From Saururus chinensis (taxonomy: Eukaryota; Streptophyta; Magnoliopsida; Piperales; Saururaceae), in assembly GCA_035235625.1 (NCBI GenBank), contig CP141148.1, positions 7,435,001 through 7,499,000 of the forward strand: a stretch of 64,000 bases of DNA. The letters are read 5' to 3'. This document shows positions 23,247 to 34,147 of the stretch, one piece after another. The notes below the pieces were generated by a model. The model saw only the letters and a program-made list of their open reading frames with translations, was not told where the DNA came from and ran no database searches. The number at the start of each line of letters is the position of its first letter. Position 1 is the first letter of the stretch. Both the position numbers and the translations under genes were made by a program.

Positions 23247-26200
23247 CATAAAAAACCTAAAGTTATGCAATTTAATAGAACATCTTCATTCTTCTAAACT
23301 ATATAAGTTTTAATTTTTGGTCACTAAGAGGCTGTAGGTTCCACTACTACCAAGAACAGTGTCAGCCTCTTGACTCTTCTGACGGTGATGTTAGCCGTGC
23401 TACAAGTTTGACCTCGCTTTGAAAGCTCATAGGAGAAGATGAATAGGACTCTGTTTCAATATTTTTTCGATATCTGTGCAATGTTTTTAAAATTGCTGGT
23501 TCAGGTCTTTATTAGTTTTGAAAATTTGTTCCTCTTTCCTTTTCTATCATTCAATGGCCAGGGAATCCCAAAAAAATTACTATGGGTTGGCGGCCATAAA
23601 AAGGTTACATAACATGGGTGACCCTATGAAAAGCAAAAAGATTGGATTTTTTCAATACCTAAAAAAGTTTAAAATTAGGGGAGCCTTCCATATTTCATGG
23701 ATGTGAAGATAGGCTGCCATGGGACCAATTAAGATTGAGGGTAAATAAACAGATGAAAATTTATGCATTGCATTCTCTTATTATTTGTTTGAGACCCGCA
23801 ATTTTAATTATCATGTCTAAATCTGATTTCTGTTGAAATTCATGAAGAGGCAGAAGTTCAGCTTCTAATTACGGAACTTAATCTAACCATATTGGTCAAG
23901 GACCTACTGTATATTATTATTTTTTATGTCGTATCCAACACATGAAATGAATGGAACGGACACAAATGCATGTTCTAGTTCACCATGTTCCTTGTATGAA
24001 GTTAGTTGAATAGGACCAATATGTTTTTGGATCATATGCTTGTAACCGGACTTTTTATTCCGCCCGATCGAACCCATCCTGAACGAAGACAAAAAATAAA
24101 AAACCAACGCCACACATCAGCCTCATGTCTAGTTAACCAGAACAAATCCGGTTTGATACAGGGTGTTAAATCCAGTACATGCACATAATCGCGGTAACCC
24201 AAGTATGTAGGTACAGTTGCTTACGTTTAACTGATAATTATTGTGAGGAAAAATTCTTCATGCATTTTGCGGTTTTGTTAAGGCGAGAATGGTGGTGGTT
24301 ATTCATGCTTGATTGTGAAGGTAAATAATGCATGTCTAAACAAATTCTTGCATCTCCGTCAATGTTTCACACTTAAAAAAAAAAAGGAGTTCCTAATTAC
24401 CAGTTATAACTTATAATAAGCTACTTATACATCACTTTCAAAATTTACTTGATTCTGTCCAACTCAAAATTTAAATTGAAATACTTGTTCTACACTCGCC
24501 ACAATCGCCTACAATATTATTCGACCAGACATATTTGGCATTCTATAACCCAGTTCACTGAAAACTATATCTAGGTCCCCGTCTGTATATCTTGGCCCAT
24601 CTGGTTTTTATAGAAGGCACGGAGAGCCTGCAGGTTGTACTCGAGAAAAATAATCGAAGCATAATAACAGGGAGATGTAGACTGGAGAAGGTAGATTTTT
24701 AAGAGGCCTCGGTGGAATTTTTGTGGCTTCAATTCCTTCTTATCCAACTTTTTCAATATTGAGATATTGGTGGGAACTAAAACATTACTTTGAAGTTCTG
24801 GTAACGATAAGGGCCAGCTTCCAATGATAGCTTAGTGGCAAGCCCCTTCACCCCACTTTTGACAGCCACATTATTGTCTCGCATCTGGCTATGAGCTCTT
24901 CGGTTGCTGCTCTCAACCATTCACCACTAAGCCACCAGCCTCTCGCCTAGAGCCTTGGCTCTTTCGTCAAACTTCTCGTCCCTTTGTCAGGTCACTCCCA
25001 GCCTCTTTTTTCCCTTCACCGCTCTGCCATCACCCTTTCCTCCTTCGCCGGCTGACCACTCCTCACTAATCTCCCTAAAAATACAAGAACTAAGATTTTT
25101 TGGTAAAACATTTCTATGAAGAAGAGATCGGAGTGGAGGGTGGAACAATAGGCGTGAAGCCACAGGAGTATTAATTTGACTGTTTCACTTGGATAGGTAG
25201 CTTAGCTCACGACTTTGATTGTCTGCGCCTCTCAACCAAGAATCAGCCCATTTGAGATTGAGTTGGATCCCACGACATGGTTCCGAACGTAAAAAAAATT
25301 TCATTCTCTCCTCCACTGAGGATAATTTGGAATCCTCATTTTTCTTCGGCAACCAAAAGCTTAATTTGCAAGTAAAAAATGGTTCTTCAAAAGCTTAGAA
25401 TATTTTCTTAAGTCATTCGTTCCTGTGTAATTGACTGTACAATCATTGTTTCCCATGTGAGACGAAACAATAAAGGAAAAAAAAAAACCTAATCTATAAA
25501 TAAATGTATAAAAGTGCAAATCTAAATGTACCACATTCTTTAGGCTTGGACAATCAGCTCACATTAGTAATCAAGCTGTCAATGTATTTCACCTTAGTTT
25601 TGTTTCTTAGTATAAGACCTCACTTGGAGTTTAATGAGGCTAGCATTTTCGATCTTGGGAGAGTAGACACAAAAGAGGGGAATTAAAATTTAGTAAAATT
25701 ATTTTCTCCTTTTATTAAAGGAAGATCAATGATTTAATAAGATTATAAACTACTAAATATTGAACTATACTACCTCCATCTTAAATTAATAGCTCAATTT
25801 GGTAAAATAATTTGTTCCATACTAATAGCTTCATTTTTAAAAATTTAAGTGGATAAGTACTTAAAAAAAGAGTATCATAAGCTTATTTTTCCATTTCAAT
25901 AAAAACTAATATTTTTCTAAATGTAGGTATTAAAATAGGATTGAGGGTTTATATCTTACCCTTCTTCACTCTTTAGAAGTTTTCTATAGTCTACTTAATC
26001 TAATTGTCACTCTTGTATAACTCACAGTGCAGGTGATGGGTAGAGGTTAACATCCCATAGTTAAAGAAAGTAGAGGAATCTTAACAAGTACTGTTGTGGA
26101 AAATGGTTGAACATCAAGGTGTGCTCCCTAATGTATAATATATCTCGAATTGTCTTATGTATTTTATTAATTTATGAAGGTAAGTGCTTTTTAATTATGG

Positions 26201-26459
26201 TGATTAACGTAGAACAATAATGTAGTTGTGAAATATGAAACATGAGGCAGTACCCGTAATTTTTGTATGATATTCTTATGTATTAAATTAATTATTAATC
26301 TATGTTTGAAATAAAGAAAATTATTATACATTTATGATTATCTTCAAGTTCTTGATGTCGTGAATATATACATGTAATTTACATTCGAAGTGCCAACTAA
26401 CTTCTTTAGTAATGATAATATTATTGAGTAATAAACTCGGGAAAGTAGCGATAATAATG
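23245..26459. other. Flank X of the duplication, copy 1; no gene recognised
   Basis: Collinear with 34,146-37,275. Small open frames at 23,518-23,706 and 24,006-24,188 recur in copy 2, but I recognise no family and the differences include many amino-acid changes. The stretch 23,740-24,190 is better conserved between copies than its surroundings. At 24,830-25,080 a C-rich segment is present that is only partly shared with copy 2. The rest is AT-rich and unassigned. Confidence 0.5.
25770..25948. mobile_element. Degenerate Stowaway-type MITE in copy 1
   Basis: Starts TACCTCCATCTTAAATTAAT and ends with an inverted counterpart at TAGGATTGAGGG. The interior (TAAGTGGATAAGTACTT, AGAGTATCATAAGCTTA) is shared with the MITEs at 8774 and 56,490. 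The same insertion sits at 36,594-36,769 in copy 2, so it predates the duplication. Confidence 0.75.
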
Positions 26460-27262
26460 AATATAAATTATATTTAACTTTTTATAAATAAAGAGTTTCA
26501 ATCGGTAGGAATCAACAAATTGGTGACTTTGCCGGTGACGTTCTTGGTCACTATTAGAAAGGTTCGACACATTGTTTATTTCACCAATGAAGCACCATAT
26601 TTACTATCAGCAAGTCATCAATGCAAGAGTGTTTTGGATGTAGCTTATCAACGGCTTTGAAACTATATAGAGAAGCGATTTTGTTTGATTTTTGAGATGG
26701 TTATGCACAAGAATGTAGTTATTCCTCCCTCATCTAGATTCTTTTGACAATACTTGACCCAAATTCTTGTGAATGTCTTACTTTGGGTCAAAGACAAAGG
26801 ACTAGGGCATGTCAACGTCTAGAGGAAGAGGGAAGACGACTGAGTTTATGGAGACCATTGTATTCAGTGAAGGAAAAATGTCTAATTGCTAACCTTATCA
26901 CCATATATAATTTAGTTTTAGAGTGAATGTATAGAATGAATCAAGATTATTTCTTAGTATAAAAACATGTAAAGAATGATTATAATATTTCTAACATGAA
27001 TATGATTGATATTATGTACTTTCATGCTTTTTATTGACCATGTGATAGATAAATCATCATTAATCATTATAGGAAGTGTGTGTATGGAAAGGGTTTGTGT
27101 TATAGCACGATTTGGAGTGATTTTGGGAAATAAAAAATTAGTCTCTATTGTCTTTTCAGATCATTGGCACAATCACCGACGTGTCAGGGAGAGAAATGAT
27201 AGTACCAACACTGACACGCATTGGCAGGTACTTAGTCAATGATTTGCAGTGAGATTGACACA
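26460..27262 (+). mobile_element. LTR fragment at the end of copy 1
   Basis: Collinear with 37,275-38,065, and its last part resembles 14,280-14,420, so it is a piece of the same LTR family. It stops abruptly at about 27,262, where the MULE-type palindrome starts. No coding domains are present. Confidence 0.5.
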
Positions 27263-28334
27263 TCAGTAGAAGATGATTTCATCTTTGCTAAGGACAAAAT
27301 CAACTTGAAAGCTGATTTTGTCCTTTCAAAGGATGAAATCCACTAGCTATTTACACTTGCCAGTTTTCTTCCCGGTGCGAATGTTGGTTTTTGCCCTGGT
27401 CTACCGTTCGTTGACCTCCACTATCCAAATCTGTTGCATGCCACCGAACCTTGCCTAGATCCATCGTGCGCCTCACCCAGATCCATTGTATGCCACAATT
27501 TCACCAAAATCTGCACATATCAGCAGCAATTTTACCCAAATCCACCTAGATCCACCGCAATTTGGCCCAAATCTGCCTAGATCTACTGCAATTTCACCCA
27601 AATCCACCGCAATTTTGCCCAAATCAGCTGGAATTTTGCTAGGTACAAGCTTTTTTCTTTGTATTTTATTGCTTGTCCCTATGAAATTTTATATACATTT
27701 TACTACTTATCTGATTTCACAGAGGATGTGGATGAATTGAAATTGTGTGAATCTGTATTTTTCTATCCATTTAGTTATGTTTATGTTAGTATGTGATTAA
27801 GTAGATAGTCTGAATTTGGGGAAACTGTGATGTTGAATTTAGACATAAATGGCCAAATGAATGTGAAGTTGAATTTAGACATAAATGGCCAAATGAATGA
27901 TTGGAATTGAACAAAAATTAAAAGAGGATAATCGGCCTTAGAGTCTTTAGTCAATAATTATTTGGATTAGGATTTCTGTATACTTGTGTTCAATAGTCAA
28001 TCAGGAGTATGATAATAAATAAGTTAGGAATCAGTTCTTAGTAACAATAAGTTAGTTACTCATGAAGTAATGGCTTCTGAATTTGTATTGCAGCTTCTTG
28101 TGCTATGGTGTGTGATTTTGTTTACTTATTTTTTTAAAGTTTGTATGTTAAGGGAGTAGAATTGTGCTATGGTTTTATGGAATTGAGCTATAATTTTTGT
28201 TGTTTGAGTGGAACCGCTTGGTTAAGTTTGAGTAATAGATTAATCTCATATTGCATTAAGTAAAGTAGTTATTTTGAATAATTATTTAATGTATTATTTA
28301 TATTATTTATTGGTTATAAATTAAGTGAATATAG
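27263..28334 (+). mobile_element. 5' terminal and leader region of MULE-PMD element, copy 2
   Basis: At 27,272-27,338 lies a near-palindrome whose arms read GATTTCATCTTT and AAAGGATGAAATC, with nested GGACAAAATC / GATTTTGTCC. It matches motifs at the 3' side of both elements, so it is a probable terminus. From 27,480 to 27,640 comes a degenerate array of CCAAATCCACCGCAATTTTG-like units, a leader-type repeat. The stretch up to the first transposase exon at 28,335 is AT-rich. Confidence 0.5.
27832..27899. repeat. 36-bp tandem dimer
   Basis: GTTGAATTTAGACATAAATG followed by GCCAAATGAATG occurs at 27,832 and again at 27,868, essentially identical. Confidence 0.95.
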
Positions 28335-31150
28335 ATGGTGGGAGAAATGGTTAGTCATATGCTTCACCACAAAGGGGTAAAAAAGGGATTATTCATCAAG
28401 AAACCTTCTACTTATGATGAACTTGAGATGCAAGTAGTTAACAAAGTTAGGTGGGATCAAAGGAGGTGGAAAATTATTATGAATTATCACCTTCCGATAT
28501 TTGGATTGAGATCAGGACTACTACGTGTAGATAATGAGGCTTCATTTAGACAAATGTTTCACCATTCGTCTCACGTATTTATATTCGAGCTATTTCTTGA
28601 AAAAGAGGACCAAGTGCCAAGTGAAGGGTAAAGTGTAAGTAGGAGTTCACACAGGAGCTCTCAAAGAAATATGAGCAATTGAAGGCACATGCAAATGCCA
28701 ACAGATGATAATGAAGAGGAAAATTTATCAATGATAGTAGCATCAAACGACTGTCATAGGTCATTTACATCTATTGACGATGGAATTGGACCTAATTGGA
28801 GGTAAGGTTTCTTAAGTTGTGAATCCTATGTGAATTTTATACTTGTCAATAAAAATTAAGATTCTGGATTCTGAATTTTGTGTGTAATATGTAAGGTATA
28901 CATTGCATGCACATGAGACATTTAGCATTAGAATGTCACAAGGTGGTGCATGGTTTCTAACTCAAAGCTCCATGAGCATTCATTACCCTTACACAGGTGT
29001 TGGACATACTGATGCTGGACCATTCAATCCAAGGTGAAATATATATTTTTAAATGAATCTAACAATTTTAGTTTTTAAACAAGTGTTTAGGTAATATGAA
29101 ATTCAATACATGTTTGCTATTTATGTGTTGGGGAACCCATGTCCATGATGATGATGTTGATTAAATGGGGCCAATGAAGGTGAAGATAATATTGACAACG
29201 TTAGTGAAGAGGAGTATGGTATGAACGAAAAAGGTGTCAGAGGTGAGGAAAGTACTCAACAAATGGTTAACGGTGAGGGGGATGATGCGGTAGACAATGC
29301 AATTGCCAAAAATGACATGAATGTGGATGATGAAGAGCTACTATACTATGATGAGGAGGAGCCAATCTATGCACACAAAATAGATGAGCAAGTAGATGAG
29401 GCAGTTATTTGTGGTATGGATATGGAGGAACAAAACGAAGAAGAGTTATATGTTGGGTGCATCTTTGAGGATAAAGAGGCATTTATCATAGCCTTGAGGG
29501 AGTTTTCAATTATGAATCATGTCCAATACAAGGTTCTACACACAAATATGTCAGAATATACAGTTAAGTACATTGATAGTGCTTGCCCTTAGAGAGTTCA
29601 TAGATCAATGATGAGGGGGTGCAGGGTGTTTTAAATTTAAGACATACGGAGGTGACCACACTTATAGGGATGCCTAGCTTAGCACTGATCATAGGCAAGG
29701 TAGTGCATCATTTGTTTCTATGGTCATAATGCCTGCCTTCCAAGCCGAATTAACTCTCACACCGGTGATATTATTCAAAGGATGAAGGAGAGGTTCCATG
29801 TTGGCATTTCTTATAAAAAAGCATTGGCGGAAAGGAATATAGCCATAAAAGCCATTTATGGGGATTGGGCTGAATCATATAAATTGTTGCCAATGTACCT
29901 CAAGGCAGCGCAAAATGCGAATCCAGTACCTACTACGAGTTGGAGTCTGATCTAGTAGATGGTGGCCAACGTCGGATATTCATGCAGATGTTTTGACCAT
30001 TTGGGTTGTCTATCTAGGGTTTCGGCATTGCATCTTGGTGATTGGTGTCAATGTCACTCACTTATATAACAAGTATCCCGCAACTCTTATGGCTGCAACA
30101 GCTACAGACAAGAACAATGGACTATTTCCTCAAGCATTCGGGATAGTAGCAAAGGAAGATTATGTAAATTGAAAATGTTTCTTAAGTCAATGGAGGGAGA
30201 ATGCACTTATGGATATAACAAATGTCGCAATAATCTCATATCGACATAAGGGGCTTCAAAAGGTTGTGCCTGAGATTTATCCCTCGCCATTCTTCTATCA
30301 TGGATACTGCGTCTGTCACATAAAAGGCAAATTTTAGGAAATAGTTTAAAAATGATACACTGATGGACTTGATTGGGTAGTTGCATGTGTACTGACAGTA
30401 GAACAATTTGATGCTAAAATGGAGACTTGATTGGTCAAAAAAGTCCTAGGACAGAACTACTTCTCTTAGGAGAAGGATTACACCCTAAACAATGGTCTCT
30501 TGCTCACGATTGTTTTAAGAGATTTGGCATGATGATTACAAATATAGCGGAAAGTTTAATTAGCATCTTGAATGGGGTATGAGGATTACCCATGCAAGTC
30601 TTAGTGTTAACTATTTTTTATCAAGTAGTAAAATTCTTTGTGAAATGATCTTGCGCTTCGGATGTCATAGTCACCCTGTATCCTCAGTGAGTGGAAGGAA
30701 TAATATGGGAACATACAAATAAAATTGGGGAGTATATAGTTCACAACATCAACTGCACTAATTACGATGTGATGACCATGCATGGAAGGAGGCTTGTGGT
30801 GAATGCGGTTCATCGAACTTGTATATGCAATTACCCTCAAGTCTACCAATATCCTTGCTCTTATCTTCTTGCTATGTGGGGAAAGCAGTAGGAGCATATA
30901 TAGGTAGGAGTATGTCACACATCGACCGCTCATAGAAATGTGTACTCCACACAATCCTATTCTCCTCATGATGAAGAGTTTTGGGAAAGAGATGTTCATT
31001 ATGTGTTATTACCTCCAAAAGCAGCAAGACAACCCAATCGTCCACAATATATCCGCTTTAGGAATACAATTGACCGTGTGACCCTAGAGAGAGATGGTAG
31101 AGCAACTTATAAGTGTGGGAGGTACAAATAATTTAGGCATAATAGTAAAA
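28335..31150 (+). pseudogene. MULE transposase remnant, copy 2 (with N-terminal exons)
   Basis: More complete at its 5' side than copy 1. An exon-like frame at 28,335-28,631 (YDELEMQVV, LLRVDNEASF) resembles the N-terminal module of MULE proteins. Further exon-like pieces end at GTAAG-type donors near 28,802 and 29,034. The frame 29,221-29,592 holds the acidic region and LYVGCIFEDKEAFIIALREF, typical of the MuDR N-terminus. DNA-binding, catalytic, SWIM-like (CICNYPQVYQYPCSYLL near 30,830) and knuckle (near 31,110) regions follow, with stops and frameshifts. The catalytic Asp positions are Asn (30,050-30,052) and Tyr (30,239-30,241), as in copy 1. The SWIM His is Tyr and a different knuckle Cys is lost (Tyr). 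It is inactive. Confidence 0.85.
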
Positions 31151-31226
31151 GATGCACTAACCCTCCTATTGATTGGTAAACATACAATTAGATTGTGTGA
31201 TTTTTTGTTTACTCTCTATTTTAGAT

Positions 31227-33530
31227 ATGAATATATGTTCCTCAAATTCTTTTTTCCTCGTAGATCATATATATCATATTGAGCCTTTTTACAGACTAGA
31301 CCCCATTGATGAGTCAGTACTTGCTCAACAGGAGTTGCATAGGTCGACTTCTATTTGGGGCGGAGAGGAATTCAATTGTTCATGCATTTTATTTAGTTTT
31401 TATGACTATATGTTACATGGGATTATAATATTTTAACTTATTTTAGGACCCCGGGTGCCTTGAGTTCATAGAGCATTTTAGATACCTCTGACAATGGCCC
31501 ATTAATGAGTGTATTCTACCATATATCAAGCAAGTTGGATTTGGACACTTTATCCAATTACAATACATTTAACTCAATAGGCCTTTGCTCATAGCTTTCA
31601 TTGAGAAATGGAGGAGGGAGACACAAACGTTCCATTTACCTTATGGGGAGATGTCTATAACACTTATAGATGTGACAGTTCTTTTTGAACTTTGCATCAA
31701 TGGAAAGATAGTGACAAACACGACAAGAGGAGGAGATTTAGATTTATTAGTCGGACTCCTTGTCAGAACACCTCCTCCTTTAGTGTTGTGTGGTAGCCAA
31801 GTGAGCCTTCAATGCTATTAGGTGAGTTTCGTACACTCCTAATAAATGCCACTGAGATAGTAATTAAGCAGCACACACATAACATAATTGCTACATTTTT
31901 TGGGGCTATAATATTTGCAGATAACACCAGTAGACATGTTCATGTTGCGTACCTCTCCTTCCTGGTGGATTTCGACATGGTGGGCACTTACACATGGGCA
32001 CTTACGCATGGTGCAGTGCTACCCTTGCATTTTTATACCGAGATTTAGGGAAAACTTCTCAAGCTATGACCTCAGGCATTGCAGGTTGTCTAACCCTTTT
32101 TTAGGTAAATGAATTTCTTAAAGTTAATATTTGCTACATGTACAATTACTTCGCATTTTTAATAAGTTTTATGATATTTTTATTTTGTGACACAGCTATG
32201 GTTGTGGGAGTATTTACATGTCAGCCGACCAACTATTGTGATGGGTCATGTAGTAGAGGGTTATCCATTAGGAGCCAAGTATATATTTTTTAACACTTAC
32301 GTTTTTAACATAGTGTTATGTGGATGTGTTGAATTTATGTGTTAAATTTAACTCCTTATGGTGTAATGTTTGGAGGAGTAAAACTGAAAATCCACAAGGA
32401 CTCTTGCATTTGTATAAAGGAGAATTAGACCACCAGCACCCTTACCAAGTAATTTCATTTCATTACCACATTTCATATAATAAATATAGGCTATGTAATT
32501 TTATTAACAACTAATTATATTTATAAATTTTGTAGGGTATTTGGCAGTCATACTCGCCTGAGGCGTTGGCTAAGTTACTTCCTCTTTGTACTGAGAGAAG
32601 AGATGTGTGGCTCTCTCGAACTCCGCTCATATGTTTTGAGATTGTAAATCTACACATGTCTAATCGTGTGATGCTCCAATTTAACTTGGAGCAAGATATC
32701 CCTCCTCGTACCATAGAGTTTGTCCATCGGATTACTCATCAAGGCCGCCACATTATTGAATGGGTTGTACATCATGCATCATATATTGCTTGATGGGATA
32801 ATAGGAGAGCCATTATTATTCGAGGGGAGATGGCTACAACATCTCGAGATGTTTGTAGCCCATATAAGCAATGGTATTTACCCATTACACTTTGATATAT
32901 TCTACCACGCAATGATTTAGATGAGATGACTTATCAGCATAGGGGCGTGTCTGAGGGAGCTTAGGTAAGTATATCGTAATTAATTATATCATAATATTTT
33001 CTTATTTCTTATTTATATGATTTTTTTTTAACTTTTTTACAGATTGGTTTAGCACCACAGACATATATGCATTTGACTGATGCAGATAACACCTTTACGT
33101 CGAGCGAGGTCTTATTAGGATCATATTAGTCGATAATGAGGCACAATGAGGATGTCCTTCATAGCTTGCCGCTACTTTAGTCGGTTATTACAAACATTCA
33201 TTGACATTATCCCACCGACGAGGAAGCTCAGACATCGCCGAGGCACACTCCATTCATGGATATTCTCTCTTAATCTATAGTACCTGGCTCTTCTCCAAGT
33301 TCATCATCTCCGGTTGCTCTAAATCTAGCTCATCCCCAGTCAGATCTGATAGTACATACTAGACGACAACGGGCAACTTGTACAGATCCTATCCCTATAT
33401 CTTCAAAGGCATGTTTAGGTGAGCCATCTATTATTTATGCGGACTAGGAAGAGCCAGTATAGCACCGTCGGGGTTAGGATCAGGGTCGACGTCGTAGGGG
33501 TAGGAGAGGTAGAGTGACTTAGAGTTGTTA
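31227..33530 (+). pseudogene. Plant mobile domain (PMD) gene remnant, copy 2
   Basis: ATG at 31,227, then LDPIDESVLAQQELHRST near 31,295-31,350 and, after an intron ending near 31,446, EFIEHFRYL, FIEKWRRETQTFHLPYGEM (31,600-31,650), the FADNT region near 31,915, LWLWEYLH near 32,200, CNVWRSKTENPQG near 32,362 and RTPLICFEIVNLHMSNRVML (32,617-32,675). It ends in an Arg/Gly-rich tail near 33,465-33,520. This is the whole length of a PMD protein with four or five introns, uninterrupted by the LTR found in copy 1. Scattered stops make it a pseudogene. It directly follows the transposase on the same strand, so both probably belonged to one element. Family knowledge: PMD occurs both in transposons and in host silencing factors. 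Confidence 0.8.
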
Positions 33531-34051
33531 TATGTTTGCTTTGTAAACCCAATATTTTGAGAACATTGTATCTAATTTATATATTTTATAGTCTTTTTAA
33601 TCACTTGATGTGTAGATATTATTGTGATTTATATGCAAGATATTAGCATGTTATTTGTGATGTTTATACATGGGCAAGGGTTGCTTTCAATTTTAACTAA
33701 TCTAAAAAAAAATTAAATTTGATTTCATCATTGGTAATGACGAAATTAGTGTGTATGAGCCAAAAAATACCAAGTGAGGTGATTTCATCATTTGCATGGA
33801 TGAAATCTACTATTTAGAAGACAAAATTGGCTTGAAGCCCGCCGAAAACCAATCGAAAAAAAGAAGGTAAAGGATTTCAAGGATGAAATCAACATAAACA
33901 TGATTTTGTCGTTCTTAAGGATGAAATTGGAAATTTTTTTTAAAAAAAGGCCACGTAGGGGCCAGTGCTTAGCTGGTGCCTACATGGCCAAAACGGACAC
34001 CATTTTGAAAATTATTTTCTTGTATCTACTTTTTGGTAATTATTTTTAATG

Positions 34052-34052
<1 letters not shown>
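33531..34052 (+). mobile_element. 3' terminal region of MULE-PMD element, copy 2
   Basis: Carries the same inverted GATTTCATC / ATGACGAAATT motifs as 22,840-23,090 and a second AAGGATGAAAT cluster near 33,880-33,935. The end of the transposon is probably close to 33,940-34,000, but no target duplication was found. Confidence 0.5.

Positions 34053-34145
<93 letters not shown>
34053..34145. repeat. (AT)n microsatellite, about 93 bp
   Basis: Pure AT run at the site equivalent to 23,204-23,244, expanded relative to copy 1. Confidence 0.95.

Positions 34146-34147
<2 letters not shown>

Larger units (their letters stand above)
14940..27262 (+). repeat. Tandem segmental duplication, copy 1 (about 8.9 kb without the inserted LTR)
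   Basis: This interval is collinear with 29,185-38,065: transposase, PMD gene, MULE-type 3' flank, AT microsatellite, flank X, MITE and LTR fragment. Identity is high throughout by eye (roughly nine bases in ten, higher in parts of flank X). The one large difference is the 3372-bp solo LTR at 18,226-21,597. Left of copy 1 the similarity stops, because the 5' part of the transposon seen before copy 2 (27,263-29,185) is missing. Confidence 0.9.
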
